Shown: positions 6,101 to 6,487 of the stretch, in pieces
Layout of the letters: the number at the start of each line of letters is the position of its first letter
Numbering within the stretch: position 1 is the stretch's first letter
Origin: Desulfuromonadaceae bacterium UBA5613
GTDB taxonomy: Bacteria; Desulfobacterota; Desulfuromonadia; Desulfuromonadales; UBA2197
DNA: 6,487 bases
Direction of reading: 5' to 3'
Assembly (NCBI GenBank): GCA_002424625.1
Contig: DIKR01000049.1
Span: 1 to 6,487 of the forward strand
The notes under the pieces: model-generated
What the model was told of the DNA's origin: nothing
Seen by the model: the letters and a program-made list of their open reading frames with translations, nothing else
Databases searched by the model: none
Program-made: the position numbers and the translations under genes

Positions 6101-6487
6101 TTAAAGCGCTTCGGTCATGATATCTACGATGAGTTCGGGGCGATCGAGGAGCTGCTCCAGATCAAGGAGGAGGAGTGTTCCGCTTCCGTAAGGGGCGCGG
6201 CCGCTCAGGAGTGCGCTCCCCAAACCGGGAAGATCCGTCTGGAGAGGCTCAATGCTGTCCAGGGGGATCGCCACAATCCCTTTGACGCCATCGGTACACA
6301 GGGCGGTTGTCAGACCGAGCGCTTCGACGACAATGACCTGAGAGCGGGGTGCAACAACTGGTCGGGGGAGACCAAGGAGGGGACGGAGGTCGGTGATGGC
6401 GTGAATTTCCCCGCGCAGATTAAAGAGGCCGAGAAAGTGTTCAGGCAGTCGAGGCACCGGCACAAAGCGCGGTAAGCGTAGGACTTC
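6101..6487 (-). CDS. cheW: CheW-like coupling protein, N-terminus outside window
   Basis: CheW is the cytoplasmic adaptor that links MCP tips to the P5 domain of CheA. The frame is open to the window edge and gives 128 residues. The visible protein begins EVLRLPRFVPVPRLPEHFLG and continues with the CheW signature GLFNLRGEIHAITDLRPLLGL. It also has the second beta-barrel part with VKGIVAIPLDSIEPL and the closing LLLDLEQLL. Against a usual length of about 140-170 residues, roughly 20-40 N-terminal residues are missing. The GTG at 6463 is an internal valine codon, since the conserved EVLRLPRF segment lies upstream of it. The gene leads into the MCP across 56 bases and is probably the upstream member of the same operon. 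Further che genes, such as a CheR or a second CheW, could lie beyond 6487 but cannot be seen. Confidence 0.93.
   Translation of the reverse strand, partial: EVLRLPRFVPVPRLPEHFLGLFNLRGEIHAITDLRPLLGLPRPVVAPRSQVIVVEALGLTTALCTDGVKGIVAIPLDSIEPLQTDLPGLGSALLSGRAPYGSGTLLLLDLEQLLDRPELIVDIMTEAL

Noticed and set aside
6461..6463. GTG at 6463 as the start of CheW
   Set aside because: The frame stays open upstream with conserved CheW sequence (EVLRLPRF), so this codon is an internal valine and the gene continues past the window.
1..6487. Mobile element, prophage, CRISPR or defence system
   Set aside because: No transposase, integrase, terminal repeats, regular repeat array or nuclease of such systems is seen. 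All coding sequence is explained by housekeeping and chemosensory genes.

Overview
The window looks like ordinary chromosomal DNA of a GC-rich Gram-negative bacterium. The protein style fits the Desulfuromonas/Geobacter/Pelobacter group: a MCP sensor domain with the YLPVHNSKFS and HWGGFRIGY blocks, and a CheA-receiver hybrid. That placement is inference from recognition, not from a search. Coding density is near total. There is no rRNA, tRNA, CRISPR array, insertion sequence or integrase, and no gap above 60 bases.

Left part, plus strand (1-1125): the 3' portion of nfo (endonuclease IV, abasic-site DNA repair) is followed after 3 bases by dtd (D-aminoacyl-tRNA deacylase, translation quality control). 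These are housekeeping genes, probably co-transcribed but not functionally linked to what follows.

Right part, minus strand (6487 down to 1122): a compact chemosensory operon read as cheW (5' end outside the window), a two-TM methyl-accepting chemotaxis protein (MCP), a CheA-receiver hybrid kinase, and cheB. The MCP should sense a periplasmic signal. CheW and CheA dock on its cytoplasmic hairpin. CheA autophosphorylates on His46 and passes phosphate to its own C-terminal receiver (Asp635) and to the CheB receiver (Asp54). CheB then demethylates or deamidates the MCP for adaptation. No cheY, cheR or dedicated output gene (for example a diguanylate cyclase) lies in the window. The order CheW-MCP-CheA/REC-CheB resembles the Frz order of Myxococcus (frzA/B-frzCD-frzE-frzG). 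The hybrid kinase with a long dimerisation region also resembles WspE-type systems. An alternative-function pathway is therefore as plausible as flagellar taxis.

The two gene groups converge, and their stop codons share the palindrome TTAA (1122-1125). Other points worth a second look are a single in-frame TAG separating MCP from CheA, a glycine replacing the usual arginine in the MCP hairpin tip, the MCP sensor domain of unknown ligand, and a CheA without a P2 domain but with an enlarged P3. I see no wholly new system here.
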